From JABAAI01 sp965242745 (GTDB lineage Bacteria; Spirochaetota; Leptospiria; Leptospirales; Leptonemataceae), in the NCBI GenBank assembly GCA_965242745.1, contig CBDETG010000033.1, forward strand, positions 1 to 49,429: DNA of 49,429 nt, written 5' to 3'. Shown one piece after another: positions 26,496-36,172 of this stretch (position 1 is the first letter of the stretch; each line of letters starts with the position of its first letter). The notes below the pieces were generated by a model. The model did not search any database. It saw nothing but the letters and a program-made list of their open reading frames with translations, and was not told the DNA's origin. The translations under genes and the position numbers were made by a program.

Positions 26496-29400
26496 ATGGA
26501 AAAGATCAACAAGCAGAGCAGAGACTGCCCTGCGCCCCCAAAAAAACTGAGCTGCCTTTTGCTGTGCAGCCTGTCCTTGTCTTTCTTTGGGCCGCATGCC
26601 TTCTACTTGCATGCCCAGACCCTTAGCGTAGATAGCGGCGCTCCAAGCTCCAAACAAGCCTCAGTAAGCCCTGCGCCTAATGGCGTGCCTGTAGTAGACA
26701 TTGCCAGGCCCAATTCTGAAGGCGTCTCGCACAATCTTTTTAAGGAATTCCATGTAGGGAAAAAGGGCCTGGTAATGAACAACAGCGACAGCATCAAGCG
26801 TTCTCAGCTTGCGGGAATACTCATGGCTAATCCCAATATCGAGCGTGATCAAGAGGCTGTGCTCATCTTGAATGAAGTCACGGGCCCTCATCCTTCCCAG
26901 CTGAGAGGTTATACGGAGATTCATGGCAAGGCGGCGGAATATATTCTAGCTAATCCCTATGGCATTAGCTGCAAGGGCTGTGGTTTTATCAATACGCCCA
27001 GGGCAAGCCTTAGTACAGGCGCTGTTCTATGGGACGAGCCTAAAAAGAAAGTGCTGGGTTTTGCCGTAGAGCGGGGGGATGTGAGCTTTGAGGCTGAGGC
27101 TTTGAATGCCACGTCTGTGGATACCTTTGATGTTATCAGCGCCCGGGTTTTTGTACAGGGCAAAGTGCATGCGCAGGATCTGTCCTTCTTTGTGGGCCGG
27201 GGTGACTTTGATTATGTGGGGCGCCGTATTCGGACACAGGGAGCTCAGGAAGCCGCTGCGCAGGGAACTGCCTGGGCCATAGATGCGGGGGCTTTAGGCA
27301 GCATCCATGCAAGGCGTATTTATTTAGAAAGTACAGCGCAGGGAGCGGGCGTGCGCTTAGCCGGTAATATGATGACACACACGGATAGCATAATTGTTAA
27401 AACGCGCTCTAAGCTTGTGCTTGCCTCCAAGCTTTCTGCTAAGGGCAGGCTGCATCTCGAAGCTGAGCGTATTATGCAGCTCGAGGGCAGCCTTGCCAGC
27501 CAAAGCAATCTGCATATGCAGAGTACAGGCCTGCTGCAGACAAAGGGGGTAGTCTATGCGCAAGGTGATATGGACCTGAGCGCAGGCAATGTAGAGATCA
27601 AGACAGGCAGCCAAGTATTTGCGGGGACTAAGATAGAGCTCCAGGCACGCAAACTGGACTTAGAAGGCATGCTGTATAGCGGGCTTAGAGAGGATGGCAC
27701 ACGGCAGCAGGGCGGGCAAAGCCGGCTGCTTGTGCAAGAGGATATAAGAATCGCAGCGGATGCTCAGCTGTCTGCTACTGCAGCGCTGCAAGTCAAAGCG
27801 CGCGCATTAGAGATAGAGGGAAAGATCATGGCAGGCATGGATGGGGCGGGGAGCCTTGACTTGGACCTCAGCGCTAAGCTGCATTTAAAGAGAGCTTCTC
27901 ATATCTATTCTGGCGGGGATATGCGCATCAAGTCTTCCATGCTGCAGGTAGATAGTGATGCGGTTTTGGCAGCTGGCATGAATGAGCAGGCGCAGATAGG
28001 AGACAGCGGGAGCTTGGAGGCGCAGGTGCAGGGCTCCATCCTCAATCAGGGCGTGATAGGGGCAGCGGAAGCTCTGCATTTAGAGAGCTTAACTAAGATC
28101 AGCAACGAGGCCATGTTGTTTTCCCGCTCTAAGATGGATTTGTATTTTCGGGAGCTGCACAACATGGAGGGAGCTCGGATTCTCGCCCGCACGGATATAA
28201 GCATGCAAAAAAACAGCGCAGGTCATAAAGCAGACAAGCTCCTGAATCAATCCGCTAGTATAGAATCCTGGGAGGGCAGCATTACTTTGCGGGCCGGCAC
28301 AATAGAAAACGAGAAGAAGGATTTTGAAATGAGCACAACTGCCGTCCCTTTTAGCCTGCATCATCCTACTTTTGAATGCAGAGAGGCCAACTGCTACGGG
28401 AATCCTACGCGGGGCAATGTGGAAGCCCTGAGCCTGCGCTCTCGTATCAGCCAGGGACTTGCGACGGCGGAGCCCGGGCTGATTGCAGCTAAACAGGATA
28501 TTAGCATCTTTGCTTCGCTCATAGAAAATACATACAGCATCATAAGAGCAGGCCGGAACATAACTATACAAAGCGATGCTCTGCTCAATAAGGCGGGAGC
28601 CGAGTACGATATCTATACCGTACGCAGCTGGGAGGTCTATTTTGACAGCAGGGGCTTTATCAGGAGGGAACACACTGGCTGCACAGTAAATGTGTTTGGA
28701 GTGAAAATTTGCTCAGGAAGCGATGCCTTTTATGGGCCATACTGGAGCGCAGCTGAGCCTTGGGACGAAAAGAGAGCCGCAGCCGGAGGCCAGAGCTTTC
28801 CTGCCCTGATTCAGGCCGGGGGCTCCATGAACATAGTTGTCACGGAGCATGCAAAGAATCTGGATGAGGGAGGGGCAAGGCGCTTTACAAGCCCAGCGCA
28901 GCCTAGCTTTAGCCAGCCTTCCCTAAGCCTTGACTCTATCACTTTGCCAGAGGGGCGAAGCGGGCTTTTTATTCGTAATACGGGGGCGGGACATTCTTAT
29001 CTTATTGAAACGAATCCCCTTTTTGTGGATATGCAAAACTATCTGGGCTCAGAGTATTTCTTTCAAAAGATAGGTATCAGCAAGGGCGAGTCGGAATATG
29101 AGCAGCAGCCCGATGAGCCATATGAGGCGCCTGAAAAGACTCCTGAAAAGACCTTAGCAAAAGCAACAGATCCAAAGTTGGAGCATGTCCAGCTCCTCGG
29201 TGACCCCTATTATGAAACGCGCCTGGTCCAAAAACAAATCTTTGAGCAGACTGGCAGCTATTTTTTAGAAGAGGGCGTCACAAGCCACTACGAACAAATG
29301 CAAAGCCTCTTTGATAATGCGGTGCAGGCCTACAAAGACTTGGAACTTAGCCCTGGTGTTGCGTTAAGCGCAGAGCAGGCGCAGCAGCTAAAGCAGGATA

Positions 29401-32400
29401 TCATCTGGATGGAAGAAAGGATTGTGCAGGGCCACAAGGTGCTTGTTCCTCGCCTTTATTTGGCGAAGGCTGGAACAAAGAGGGCGCAGAGTACTGTTGC
29501 GCGCATAGACGCCAAAGATGTCTATCTCAAGGCAGGGACTCTTGCAAATACAGGCGCAGGCGCAGGTATTATGAGCTATGGGAAGCTGCATATAGATACG
29601 GACATAAATCTAGAGAATCTAGGCGGAGTTTTATCAGGTGATGAGGTCTTGCTAAAAAGCAAGGGGGATATTGTCAATCAAAGCGGCTGGATTCACGGAA
29701 CTAAGGTCGAAGTATCTGCAAGGAGAGATCTGATACATGAAAGTCTGGTGGGAGAAGTGCGCATAGATGCGAAGAATTATTCTCAGTACCTTGTAGGCAG
29801 CGCCGGCATTCATGCAAGTTCGCTCCATATTCAGACAGGCCGCAATCTCCAGATGAAGGGAGCCCTTCTGGAGTCACAAGGCAAGGCTGTATTAGCTGTG
29901 GGGGGTGATCTCACAATAAGCGCAGCGCAGCTGGACGGCGGCTATGACATACGCTTTGGCAACGGAGATTATGAAAAATCGCAAAGTAGGAGGTATACGG
30001 CCTCTCTCTTGAAAACAGGCTCTGCGCTGCATATAGAAGGCAAAGGCGCATTCTTGCTTGAGGGAAGCCGCATAGAGTCGCAAAAAGAGGGATTTCTAAA
30101 CTTTCAAGGCCCTGTTTCTATAGCAGGGCTGTATGGGCAGGATGTCTATGAAAGCAAAAGCAGCACAAAAGAGCGTGAGCGAAACTTTATGGACGGCAAG
30201 GAAGTAAAAACCACGGTTACCCGGGGCTATGACATGCAAAAAGTCTTTTCTTCTAGTCTCAACTTTGGCAAAGACCTTAAGCTCCTAAGCGCAGATGCAA
30301 TGCGTATAGCAGGCTCTCAGATCGAAGGAGACGGAAATATCACAATAGCAGCCAAGCATCTCGTGATCAGCTCTGCTGAGAATCAGGAAGAAAGCTGGTC
30401 AAGTACAATAAAACAGGAGAAGAAGTATAAAACAAGCATCAAGGGCTCCCATACGCATTTGGCTGAAGAAGAGCAGGAAGAGCGGGTCCATAAGAAAGAG
30501 GCGCAGGCTTCTCTCATTCGGGCTGGTGGAGATATCCTAATCAAAAGCCATGGCGACATAGATATTTATGGCTCACAATTATTGGGCCAGCTGGATACAA
30601 GACTAGACGCCGGGACTTCTATTAGAGTGCAGGCTGCTGTGACTTCTCAGCAAGAAAAGAGGGATATGGGACGCACAGAGCTGGGCCTTGGTATGGACAG
30701 CCAGACAAATGTTGAGATCAGCTATAGTGTCCAAGGAGAAGAGGAAAGCGCTCATAGCCAAAGCGTCCTTGGGTCTTTTTTAGGCGCAAAGCAAGGGACC
30801 CTTAGCCTTTCTGCAAAGGAGGAAATACGGGTGGAGGCTTCTGAGCTCCATAGCCTCGAGGGAGATATATACGTAGATGCGGATGCAGGCATCCAGCTGC
30901 TGGCTGTGCAGGCAGAGCAGACAAGCAAGTCCAGCTCGTCTTTTGTAAGGGCTGCTATTGGGACGAATGTGGCGCAGTGGGTGGGAGGGGTGGTAAACCT
31001 GTATGGCAGTATAGAAGAGTCACGCTCAGAGCATACAATGCGCAGCAATACGCACCTGCAGAGCACGCTTTCGGCTAAGGAAGGTACGATACATATAAGC
31101 AGCGGGGAGGATTTGCTGCAAAAAGGCAGCAGTGTTTTAGCAAAAGATATAGACATAAAGGTAGCTGGCGATCTGCGGCTGGAGACGCTGCAAAACGAAT
31201 CTACTACTTCCGGCAATCAGAGCCGCCGCAGCCTTTCAGTCTCTTACGGCAGTGAGGGAGGCCTCAATGCTGCGGCTTCTTTTAGCAGCTCGCAATTTAG
31301 CTCCCAAAGAAAGTGGGCAGACGACCTAAGCTCTATTCTGGGAACTTCTTCTGTCTTGCTCAACGTGGGAGGAGATGCCTATGTGCAAGGCGCGCTCATT
31401 GCCAATCAAAGGCAGGATGGCAGCGATGGCGGCGAATTGCAAGTGTTGGTGCAGGGCTCCCTCATTGCAGAAGACCTGAGAGATCAAGACATTAGCCGCA
31501 GCAAGCAGCATGGCCTTGGTCTTGGCACGCAGCTCAAAGACCTTTCTTTTTCTTTGGGGAAGGCAAGTGGAACAAAAATAGGCATTACCCGCGCTACTAT
31601 CGGTATGGGAGAATTAAGGGTAGGGAAAGGCACGGCGCCCGCTATCAATCGTGACATACACAAAGTACAGGAAATTCTCAAAGATGAAAGCAAGTCCTCT
31701 TCGCTGGCGCTAGATTTGGCTCCAGTTATGCAGGCTTATACAAGCTATACGAATCTCGGTGAGGGCATAAAGGCCTTGAGAGACAAGCTGGAGGATGGGG
31801 AGTTTGAAAATATCAGGCAGCTGGGTAGAGATGCGGCAGGTATTTTGAAAAACAGCGCCTCCATTGCGCTGAGCTTGGGAGACCTGGCAGCTAAGACAGG
31901 GCTTGGCAGCGTGGCTGCTTTGAGCAGAAGCATAGCCAAGGACCTCTCCAAAGGCTACGGCGCATTAGACGCTCTAGACTGGAAGAAAAATCTGCGAGCG
32001 AAAGCTGAAGAGAAGCTGGGTTTCCTGGCGCATACAGAAGCTGCGCAAAGCGCCCTGGATGGCGCAGAGCAATATGCAGAAGTTCTGGAGAAGAAGGCTC
32101 TAGAAGAAACGGTAATTCTGGCAGAAAAAAGCTGGAATCTCGCAAGATATCATCACTTTGAGTTGGATGAAAAACTGGTGAAGCAGCTGCATGCAAAGAG
32201 AGACGGCGGCGCAGACCTTGATGAATATGAGACAGAGTTTCTGAAGAAAGAATGGCGTAATGTGATGTATGAAACAAGAATAGAAGATTACCAACAGAAC
32301 AGAAAGAACAAGAAGATGATCCAAGATATAGAAGCAGTCTACAACGATATTGATTCTTTAAGCTTTGATAAAGGGCTTGTACGCAAGCGCTCTGCGCTTA

Positions 32401-33035
32401 TTAAGCAATTGTCCCTTGCGCAGGGCCGTCGAGAGAAAAGAAGGATAGGCAGAGAAATAGAGCAGATCAACGCAAAGGAGAGGGTCTTCAATAGGGTAAA
32501 AAAGTATATAAGCAGGCGCCGCAATAAGGCCCGGTTGGCTGCCAGCGCCGCTTCTGAGTTGTGCAACGTGATCACCTATAACCGCATTGGCGTAATCCTT
32601 GGAAAAGATAAACGTTCTCTGAAGCAATTTTTTCAAGAAGAGCTGCAAAAAGGGAATATAGGCTGGAATCCTCAGTCAAAGAAGGTCAGCCTAGCATATG
32701 GATTAGGCAGCGCAGAGTGGCGCAAGAACTTGCAAATGGCAAGGTACAGAAAAGAGCAGTACAAAAAGTATCGTGAAAAGGATGACTTAAAGGTGCTCCC
32801 GCCCAAAGGCGTTGGTTTTACTTCAAGAGATGTCCTAAACGAAAACAATGCGCATGTCGCCATTAGTTTTCAAGATACGAATAAAAGCGGCAGCCCAAAT
32901 CACTTTATGCTCATCGCAAGGGGTGAAGACGGTGTGTGGTACAATATGGATCATACCACTCACGGTGATAATAGGTGGCTTTATCCTGTCGCGTGGGCGA
33001 ATGTACATGGAGTAGATTACAAGAAAAATAACTAA
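26496..33035 (+). CDS. Filamentous-haemagglutinin/CdiA-like TpsA exoprotein with candidate papain-like effector tip
   Basis: From ATG 26496 this encodes 2,179 residues; TTG 26460 would add 12. A basic n-region and hydrophobic core (LSCLLLCSLSLSFF) end near LHAQ, a Sec signal. The two-partner-secretion domain follows (about 45-260): NGVPVVDIARPNSEGVSHN, MANPNI, and EYILANPYGISCKGCGF, the FHA-type NPNL/NPYGI motifs. A long beta-helical shaft contains haemagglutinin-type repeats up to about 1600, then a helical, charged pre-tip region. The last ~160 residues contain LCNVITYN (C2023), NHFML (H2136) and YNMDH (N2150/D2152), an order fitting a papain/C39-like Cys-His-Asn/Asp protease. FHA-type proteins deliver adhesins or contact-dependent toxins through an outer-membrane TpsB. 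No TpsB gene lies in this window. No ribosome site clearly supports either start. Confidence 0.85.
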   Translation: MEKINKQSRDCPAPPKKLSCLLLCSLSLSFFGPHAFYLHAQTLSVDSGAPSSKQASVSPAPNGVPVVDIARPNSEGVSHNLFKEFHVGKKGLVMNNSDSIKRSQLAGILMANPNIERDQEAVLILNEVTGPHPSQLRGYTEIHGKAAEYILANPYGISCKGCGFINTPRASLSTGAVLWDEPKKKVLGFAVERGDVSFEAEALNATSVDTFDVISARVFVQGKVHAQDLSFFVGRGDFDYVGRRIRTQGAQEAAAQGTAWAIDAGALGSIHARRIYLESTAQGAGVRLAGNMMTHTDSIIVKTRSKLVLASKLSAKGRLHLEAERIMQLEGSLASQSNLHMQSTGLLQTKGVVYAQGDMDLSAGNVEIKTGSQVFAGTKIELQARKLDLEGMLYSGLREDGTRQQGGQSRLLVQEDIRIAADAQLSATAALQVKARALEIEGKIMAGMDGAGSLDLDLSAKLHLKRASHIYSGGDMRIKSSMLQVDSDAVLAAGMNEQAQIGDSGSLEAQVQGSILNQGVIGAAEALHLESLTKISNEAMLFSRSKMDLYFRELHNMEGARILARTDISMQKNSAGHKADKLLNQSASIESWEGSITLRAGTIENEKKDFEMSTTAVPFSLHHPTFECREANCYGNPTRGNVEALSLRSRISQGLATAEPGLIAAKQDISIFASLIENTYSIIRAGRNITIQSDALLNKAGAEYDIYTVRSWEVYFDSRGFIRREHTGCTVNVFGVKICSGSDAFYGPYWSAAEPWDEKRAAAGGQSFPALIQAGGSMNIVVTEHAKNLDEGGARRFTSPAQPSFSQPSLSLDSITLPEGRSGLFIRNTGAGHSYLIETNPLFVDMQNYLGSEYFFQKIGISKGESEYEQQPDEPYEAPEKTPEKTLAKATDPKLEHVQLLGDPYYETRLVQKQIFEQTGSYFLEEGVTSHYEQMQSLFDNAVQAYKDLELSPGVALSAEQAQQLKQDIIWMEERIVQGHKVLVPRLYLAKAGTKRAQSTVARIDAKDVYLKAGTLANTGAGAGIMSYGKLHIDTDINLENLGGVLSGDEVLLKSKGDIVNQSGWIHGTKVEVSARRDLIHESLVGEVRIDAKNYSQYLVGSAGIHASSLHIQTGRNLQMKGALLESQGKAVLAVGGDLTISAAQLDGGYDIRFGNGDYEKSQSRRYTASLLKTGSALHIEGKGAFLLEGSRIESQKEGFLNFQGPVSIAGLYGQDVYESKSSTKERERNFMDGKEVKTTVTRGYDMQKVFSSSLNFGKDLKLLSADAMRIAGSQIEGDGNITIAAKHLVISSAENQEESWSSTIKQEKKYKTSIKGSHTHLAEEEQEERVHKKEAQASLIRAGGDILIKSHGDIDIYGSQLLGQLDTRLDAGTSIRVQAAVTSQQEKRDMGRTELGLGMDSQTNVEISYSVQGEEESAHSQSVLGSFLGAKQGTLSLSAKEEIRVEASELHSLEGDIYVDADAGIQLLAVQAEQTSKSSSSFVRAAIGTNVAQWVGGVVNLYGSIEESRSEHTMRSNTHLQSTLSAKEGTIHISSGEDLLQKGSSVLAKDIDIKVAGDLRLETLQNESTTSGNQSRRSLSVSYGSEGGLNAAASFSSSQFSSQRKWADDLSSILGTSSVLLNVGGDAYVQGALIANQRQDGSDGGELQVLVQGSLIAEDLRDQDISRSKQHGLGLGTQLKDLSFSLGKASGTKIGITRATIGMGELRVGKGTAPAINRDIHKVQEILKDESKSSSLALDLAPVMQAYTSYTNLGEGIKALRDKLEDGEFENIRQLGRDAAGILKNSASIALSLGDLAAKTGLGSVAALSRSIAKDLSKGYGALDALDWKKNLRAKAEEKLGFLAHTEAAQSALDGAEQYAEVLEKKALEETVILAEKSWNLARYHHFELDEKLVKQLHAKRDGGADLDEYETEFLKKEWRNVMYETRIEDYQQNRKNKKMIQDIEAVYNDIDSLSFDKGLVRKRSALIKQLSLAQGRREKRRIGREIEQINAKERVFNRVKKYISRRRNKARLAASAASELCNVITYNRIGVILGKDKRSLKQFFQEELQKGNIGWNPQSKKVSLAYGLGSAEWRKNLQMARYRKEQYKKYREKDDLKVLPPKGVGFTSRDVLNENNAHVAISFQDTNKSGSPNHFMLIARGEDGVWYNMDHTTHGDNRWLYPVAWANVHGVDYKKNN

Positions 33036-33170
33036 GCTTGCGGGCTTTTTGTATGATTCTTGCTTGCGGCTGGGGCTGCTTTGCAGTATTGGTCTTATCT
33101 GGCGCTCCTGCGCTGGATCTTGGGCCTTTGTTTTTCAAATCAAAAACACGCGATAATGGAGGAAATGCAA

Positions 33171-33839
33171 ATGAAAAAGTGGATGAAAGAGCAGGGCTTG
33201 CAAAAGGGCTTTGTGAAAAAACATATGATTTGGGCGGTACTTATGGCCGGCCTTCTTTGCCTCTCCTGCAAAAAGGATAAGCAGGCTATGAGTACGCAGG
33301 AGCTCTTGGCGCAAAGGGAGGCGGCTCTTAAGAATGAGCAGGACGATAGCTACGATGCGGGCGCTGAAATATCAGGGATATGGATATTGCAGGACTGGCG
33401 CGCATTGCATCCCTTTCTAGGGAAGGACTTAAGTGATGGCTATTCCTATTGCATGTATGTTGATGAAGGCAGCAAAAGGGTAGAAATCCATTTGCTTAAG
33501 AGTCTTTTCAAAGCAAAGAATGCCTATTTGTGTCAGATAGATTCCTTGGAATCTCTGGCAAAAGTAAAGCAGGATAACCCTTGGGAGAGGAGGATCAAGA
33601 CTTGGCGACTCATCCTGAGCTGCCAAGGAGACAAACGGACAGCTGTTATCTCGCAGGAGAAACACAAAAGCTATTACCGGTACATCAATTTTGAGGATTC
33701 TACGGCCTTTGATACAAGCACAACAGGCGCCAGGGATGGAGTCTTTTCCCTGAGCTATAAAACTATCCAAGAATGCCTGGAAGGACTGGAAGACACGTAC
33801 ATATCAGACAAAGCAATGGAAAATATACATTACGACTGA
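33171..33839 (+). CDS. Lipoprotein of unknown function downstream of the TpsA gene
   Basis: The gene encodes 222 residues from ATG 33171. GGAGG at 33158-33162 is eight bases ahead, which favours this start over the upstream in-frame one at 33060. The signal peptide ends at LLCLSC, with C33 the lipidated cysteine. The mature part is hydrophilic, with a SGIWILQDWRALHPF segment and several Trp/Tyr-rich strands, and shows no motif I know. It lies 135 bases after the exoprotein and shares its terminator. That position suits an immunity or accessory protein, but contact-dependent immunity proteins are generally cytoplasmic, and a lipid anchor would place this one in the envelope. If the effector acts in the periplasm, an envelope immunity protein is plausible. 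Confidence 0.7.
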   Translation: MKKWMKEQGLQKGFVKKHMIWAVLMAGLLCLSCKKDKQAMSTQELLAQREAALKNEQDDSYDAGAEISGIWILQDWRALHPFLGKDLSDGYSYCMYVDEGSKRVEIHLLKSLFKAKNAYLCQIDSLESLAKVKQDNPWERRIKTWRLILSCQGDKRTAVISQEKHKSYYRYINFEDSTAFDTSTTGARDGVFSLSYKTIQECLEGLEDTYISDKAMENIHYD

Positions 33840-33933
33840 TTACTAAGCTGATATAAGAGACTTTTTATGTTTTTATAGACGTAGTAAATTAGAGCAGGGG
33901 GCCTGTAGTATTTGTGCAAAGGCAGGCTCTTAA

Positions 33934-33981
33934 AGCGGGGGCGCATCTGAAAAGGGATGCGGCCCCGCTGCTCATTTTTTA
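33934..33981 (+). terminator. Rho-independent terminator after the lipoprotein
   Basis: AGCGGGGGCGCATC (33934-33947) pairs with GATGCGGCCCCGCT (33956-33969) apart from one mismatch, closing a loop of about eight bases. A CATTTTTTATT tract follows at 33973. It would end the exoprotein-lipoprotein transcript. Confidence 0.85.
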
Positions 33982-34026
33982 TTAAATTTCTTGCTTTTGT
34001 AAGCGTCCTATATCTTAGTAATATCT

Positions 34027-34431
34027 ATGGTTTGGATTTTTCAGATTATCACAGCTGTGATTTTGGGGCAGACTCTCTTTTTCAAATTCACGGGGGCTTT
34101 GGAATCCCAGTATATTTTTACGACTTTGGGCGTAGAACCGTGGGGTAGAATTGCGGCAGGCGTGATAGAGCTGCTTGCTCTTATCCTCATCTTGGTGCCT
34201 GCTTTGAGCATCTATGGGGCTGCTTTAGCAGCTATGAGCATGCTGGGCGCGATTATGAGTCACCTTTTGATTCTAGGAATCGTGGTGGAGGGAGAGTTCG
34301 TAGGGCAGCAAATAGCAAGCGATGGCGGCCTCTTGTTCCTTCTTGCAAATATCGTGCTTTTGTCCAGCTTGCTTGTAATTGTGATGCGCCGCAAGCAGCT
34401 GCCCTTTGGCTTCGGGGCTAAGCGCTCCTAG
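34027..34431 (+). CDS. DoxX-like membrane protein
   Basis: The protein has 134 residues and four predicted membrane segments: about 4-22 (IFQIITAVILGQTLFF), 42-60, 66-85 and 100-122. The spacing and the KFTG and MLGAI features fit the DoxX_2 group of small integral membrane proteins. Some relatives take part in redox or sulphur stress responses, but the role of most is unknown. The gene has no strong ribosome site. It follows the exoprotein terminator and converges on the exported-protein gene at 34453, so it appears to be a single-gene unit. Confidence 0.7.
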   Translation: MVWIFQIITAVILGQTLFFKFTGALESQYIFTTLGVEPWGRIAAGVIELLALILILVPALSIYGAALAAMSMLGAIMSHLLILGIVVEGEFVGQQIASDGGLLFLLANIVLLSSLLVIVMRRKQLPFGFGAKRS

Positions 34432-34452
34432 AGCCGCAAGCAGCTTAAAGCG

Positions 34453-35565
34453 TCACCTTCGGCCCCTGCCTGTGGCTTGCCTGCCAAGCAGCAGGCGGGG
34501 GAGGATAAAGCTCAGATTGAGGAGTATGAGTAAGACGGCTGCTATGCTTTCTATGGGAGTATGGAAGAGGGCATTGGAATGCTCTACGCTTGCACGTGAG
34601 CTTAGAAAGCCCAGCGCCGAGAAGTCCATGTAGCTTCGATATGATAGGGGCAGCCCTGCTTCTTGCTCTTTCGTATAGCGAAGCTTGTAAGCTCCGCCGA
34701 TTTGAGGGATTTGGACAAGCTCGTATTTGGCAAAGGAAATACTTGGCGCAGTGTCTTGAGGGCGCCAAAGCAGGATGCGCTCTTTGTTTTCAGGCCATTG
34801 CTTGTCTAGCTGCCAGAGCTGGTCGCGGAATTTGTAAGACTCCAGCACATAGCGGAAGCTCAACTCTGCCCTGCCAGGATGCAGCGCGCGGGAGAAGAAA
34901 TAATAATCCCCTTCTTTGGCCTGCTGCTTAGAGGGGCGCTTTTGTATTTGCAGAGGGATGGCTACGTTTTTTTTCGCATAGCGCAGGCCTGCGCTGAGCT
35001 TCTGAGCTTTTGCGGGAATAAACACAGAAAGAGCTGCTATGGCAAAGGTCCTGGGAGGCCTGGACCTGTTGTGCAGCGCAAAGACTTTCTCTACAAAGAG
35101 CTGTCCTTTGTGCTTGCGCACTGACAGGGCTGACTGTATATCTATATCCTCCTTTTTTGCTCCCTTTTCGTAGACTCTGAGAATATGCTCCTTTTGCCAG
35201 AATTTTTGCATGGGAGGGATGAGCAGGTTAAAGCTTCCCTTTTGGTATTGCGCTCGAATGAGATAGGGCGCTGTGGGTCTTGGGATAGGGCGAAAAAGAA
35301 AGTAGGAGCGCATGCTGTTTTTTTTCTGCACGACTTGCATAGAATTTTGTAAAGAAATCAGCTCCAGAGGAAGGCTCTGCTCTTGGAGCCAGGCGCCAGT
35401 GGTACCATTTTGTATTCTCCCGCGAATGGAAATGCTCGGAGGCGCCTTTGAACTCAGAGAGCCGGAAGCCCTATCGTCTTTTTTGATTTGAGCTTCCAAA
35501 GAAGATAAAGCAGCGCATAGGAAAACGAGCAAAAAGAAGATAAAGGAAAAAGTATAGTGAAGCAT
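34453..35565 (-). CDS. Exported protein with C-terminal membrane anchor, next to CcmH-like gene
   Basis: A 370-residue protein with an N-terminal signal (MLHYTFSFIFFLLVFLCAALSSLEA), a soluble periplasmic part and a C-terminal membrane segment at about 340-362 followed by an Arg-rich tail. Residues about 45-115 (ISIRGRIQNGTTGAWL...) resemble a carboxypeptidase-regulatory-type beta-sandwich. The gene starts four bases after the CcmH-like stop, so the two are translationally linked and probably act together. I cannot name a family. Genes beside ccmH in some bacteria encode cytochrome-assembly accessories, but no haem-binding CxxCH motif is present here. Confidence 0.65.
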   Translation of the reverse strand: MLHYTFSFIFFLLVFLCAALSSLEAQIKKDDRASGSLSSKAPPSISIRGRIQNGTTGAWLQEQSLPLELISLQNSMQVVQKKNSMRSYFLFRPIPRPTAPYLIRAQYQKGSFNLLIPPMQKFWQKEHILRVYEKGAKKEDIDIQSALSVRKHKGQLFVEKVFALHNRSRPPRTFAIAALSVFIPAKAQKLSAGLRYAKKNVAIPLQIQKRPSKQQAKEGDYYFFSRALHPGRAELSFRYVLESYKFRDQLWQLDKQWPENKERILLWRPQDTAPSISFAKYELVQIPQIGGAYKLRYTKEQEAGLPLSYRSYMDFSALGFLSSRASVEHSNALFHTPIESIAAVLLILLNLSFILPRLLLGRQATGRGRR

Positions 35566-35569
35566 TGCT

Positions 35570-36172
35570 TTAAGGCCGTGAGTTTTTTCTATACCAAAGA
35601 AAAAAGAGCAGGCCCCCTCCTATAGCGGCCAAGAACAGCAGGAAGAGAGGCAAAAAGAGAGAGCTGCGGGCAAGGATTTGAGGTCCATAACCATCTTTTA
35701 GGTCTTTTAGCAGCTCGTGTCTGCCTTCCCTGCGCATTTTCTGAGCGTAAGGGCTGGCGTCTAAAGCGGACCCGAAGCCTTTTTGGAAGAGGTGAATGAT
35801 TTCTTCTGCGCTCATGCCAGCTTGGATATGTTCTTCAATGAGACGGCGCACGGGGATGCCCCAGGGACAGTCTGCGTGCGCGCAGCTGCTCAAAACGAAA
35901 TTGCAACCGCATTGGCAGACAAGGCTATCAGAGACCTCCGTAAAATGTAAGACATGCTTGTCTTGTTTTAATTCTGTATAGACATATTGCGCAAAAAGAT
36001 CATGGACGAAGAAGGGAGAAACAAAGGCGCAAAGAAGTAGCGCAGTTTTGCTTTTTTTGCTGAGGCGCAGAAAAAGCAATGTGGCAGAAAACATTCTAGC
36101 TTGCATAGGTCTTTTAGTTCCGGGCTTCTTTTTTCCTCTTCGTCCTAGAATTTGTCTCAAAAATACATCCAT
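35570..36172 (-). CDS. CcmH/CycL/NrfF-like protein
   Basis: The start chosen is ATG 36172, which has AAAGGG about 10 bases upstream and gives 200 residues; the frame stays open to 36346. A long basic N-terminus and hydrophobic segment (about 43-60) end near LFAQ. The core reads SLVCQCGCNFVLSSC (C86, C88, C90 and C97), then RRLIEEHIQAGMSAEEIIHLFQKGFG, the typical CcmH signature in which a cysteine pair reduces apocytochrome before haem attachment. A C-terminal membrane segment (about 172-194) anchors it. CcmH normally belongs to cytochrome c maturation. No other Ccm gene is nearby, so the actual thiol-redox partner is unclear. The start region overlaps a palindrome run (36159-36384). Confidence 0.75.
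   Translation of the reverse strand: MDVFLRQILGRRGKKKPGTKRPMQARMFSATLLFLRLSKKSKTALLLCAFVSPFFVHDLFAQYVYTELKQDKHVLHFTEVSDSLVCQCGCNFVLSSCAHADCPWGIPVRRLIEEHIQAGMSAEEIIHLFQKGFGSALDASPYAQKMRREGRHELLKDLKDGYGPQILARSSLFLPLFLLFLAAIGGGLLFFLWYRKNSRP

Noticed and set aside
25742..26512. 256-codon minus-strand frame across the coiled-coil gene
   Set aside because: It is a by-product of the stop-free 54-bp repeats: the translation is a monotonous Cys/Ser/Phe repeat without a start signal or family.
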